Source of the DNA: Planctomycetota bacterium
Lineage (GTDB): Bacteria; Planctomycetota; Planctomycetia; Pirellulales; Lacipirellulaceae
Length of the DNA stretch: 5,205 nucleotides
NCBI GenBank assembly: GCA_024278035.1
Contig: JAJRUA010000382.1
Coordinates: 1-5,205 of the forward strand
Reading direction: 5' to 3'
In this document: positions 5,069 through 5,205 of the stretch, in pieces
How positions within the stretch are numbered: position 1 is the stretch's first letter
Layout: every line of letters starts with the position of its first letter
The notes under the pieces: generated by a model
Database searches by the model: none
The model's input: only the letters and a program-made list of their open reading frames with translations
Told to the model about the DNA's origin: nothing
Translations under genes and position numbers: made by a program

Positions 5069-5205
5069 TCACCAAAATCGGTGGGTAAATCGAGGATATA
5101 ACCGCAAGTTCAGCAGGTACTGGCCGTAGGGATCCTAAAAAAAACACGGCTGAGAGTTTTCCGGTAAGGATGTAGTTGCGGGGGCCTTAAAAGGGGACAT
5201 TCTAC
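5069..5205. other. Non-coding right end, repeat or insertion-end-like motif at the edge
   Basis: No gene is supported. All minus frames that could continue the spermidine-synthase-like remnant hit stops; one short stretch between stops (about 22 codons, minus strand) is too short to assign. The last 19 bases, TTAAAAGGGGACATTCTAC at 5187-5205, resemble a sequence I associate with REP-type repeats or transposon ends in planctomycetes; this is recall, not a search result. If right, the window ends at the border of a mobile or repeat element that may have truncated the neighbouring gene. Confidence 0.3.

Noticed and set aside
4828..5088. Plus-strand frame of 86 codons overlapping the receptor's end
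   Set aside because: Most of it is antisense to the spermidine-synthase-like remnant, and it is dominated by Arg/Pro with no domain.

Overview
The window looks like chromosomal DNA from a planctomycete, most likely of the Pirellulaceae (Rhodopirellula/Blastopirellula type). The evidence is the style of its proteins: a very large fusion of nucleotide cyclase, Ser/Thr kinase and sensor domains, and a multi-zinc-ribbon membrane protein. It is supported by long intergenic stretches carrying short interspersed repeats and by a gene start with no Shine-Dalgarno sequence. The assignment is an inference from gene content; no marker gene is present.

Layout. (1) Positions 1-845, minus strand: the first 281 codons of a gene running off the left edge. 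It has three evenly built CxxC-x16-CxxC zinc ribbons, a basic/proline-rich linker and the start of a membrane segment. (2) Positions 846-2122: about 1.28 kb with no convincing gene. It holds two copies of a CGCTAA-type repeat, a composite inverted-repeat element (1083-1219), a promoter-like TTGACA with an embedded palindrome, several hairpins and a strong plus-strand intrinsic terminator (1929-1981). Just before the next gene lie an extended -10 promoter candidate and a leader made of nested direct repeats. (3) Positions 2123-4864, plus strand: the centrepiece, a 913-residue receptor with the order class III cyclase homology domain, Hanks-type Ser/Thr kinase, one transmembrane helix, and a C-terminal extracytoplasmic double-Cache-like sensor. 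(4) Positions 4895-5068, minus strand: a convergent 3' remnant resembling the C-terminus of a spermidine-synthase-like protein, cut off by a stop codon where the rest of the fold should be. (5) Positions 5069-5205: non-coding sequence ending in a motif that resembles REP/insertion-element ends in planctomycetes.

How it fits together. The cyclase-kinase receptor appears to be transcribed alone, from its own promoter and behind a terminator. It could couple one extracytoplasmic ligand signal to two outputs, a cyclic nucleotide and protein phosphorylation. However, three cyclase residues that normally set substrate choice or stabilise the transition state are changed, so a regulatory or altered-specificity role is also possible. 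The zinc-ribbon gene is divergent and far away (about 1.28 kb), and nothing ties it to the receptor. The right end looks like a site of gene decay next to a repeat or mobile element.
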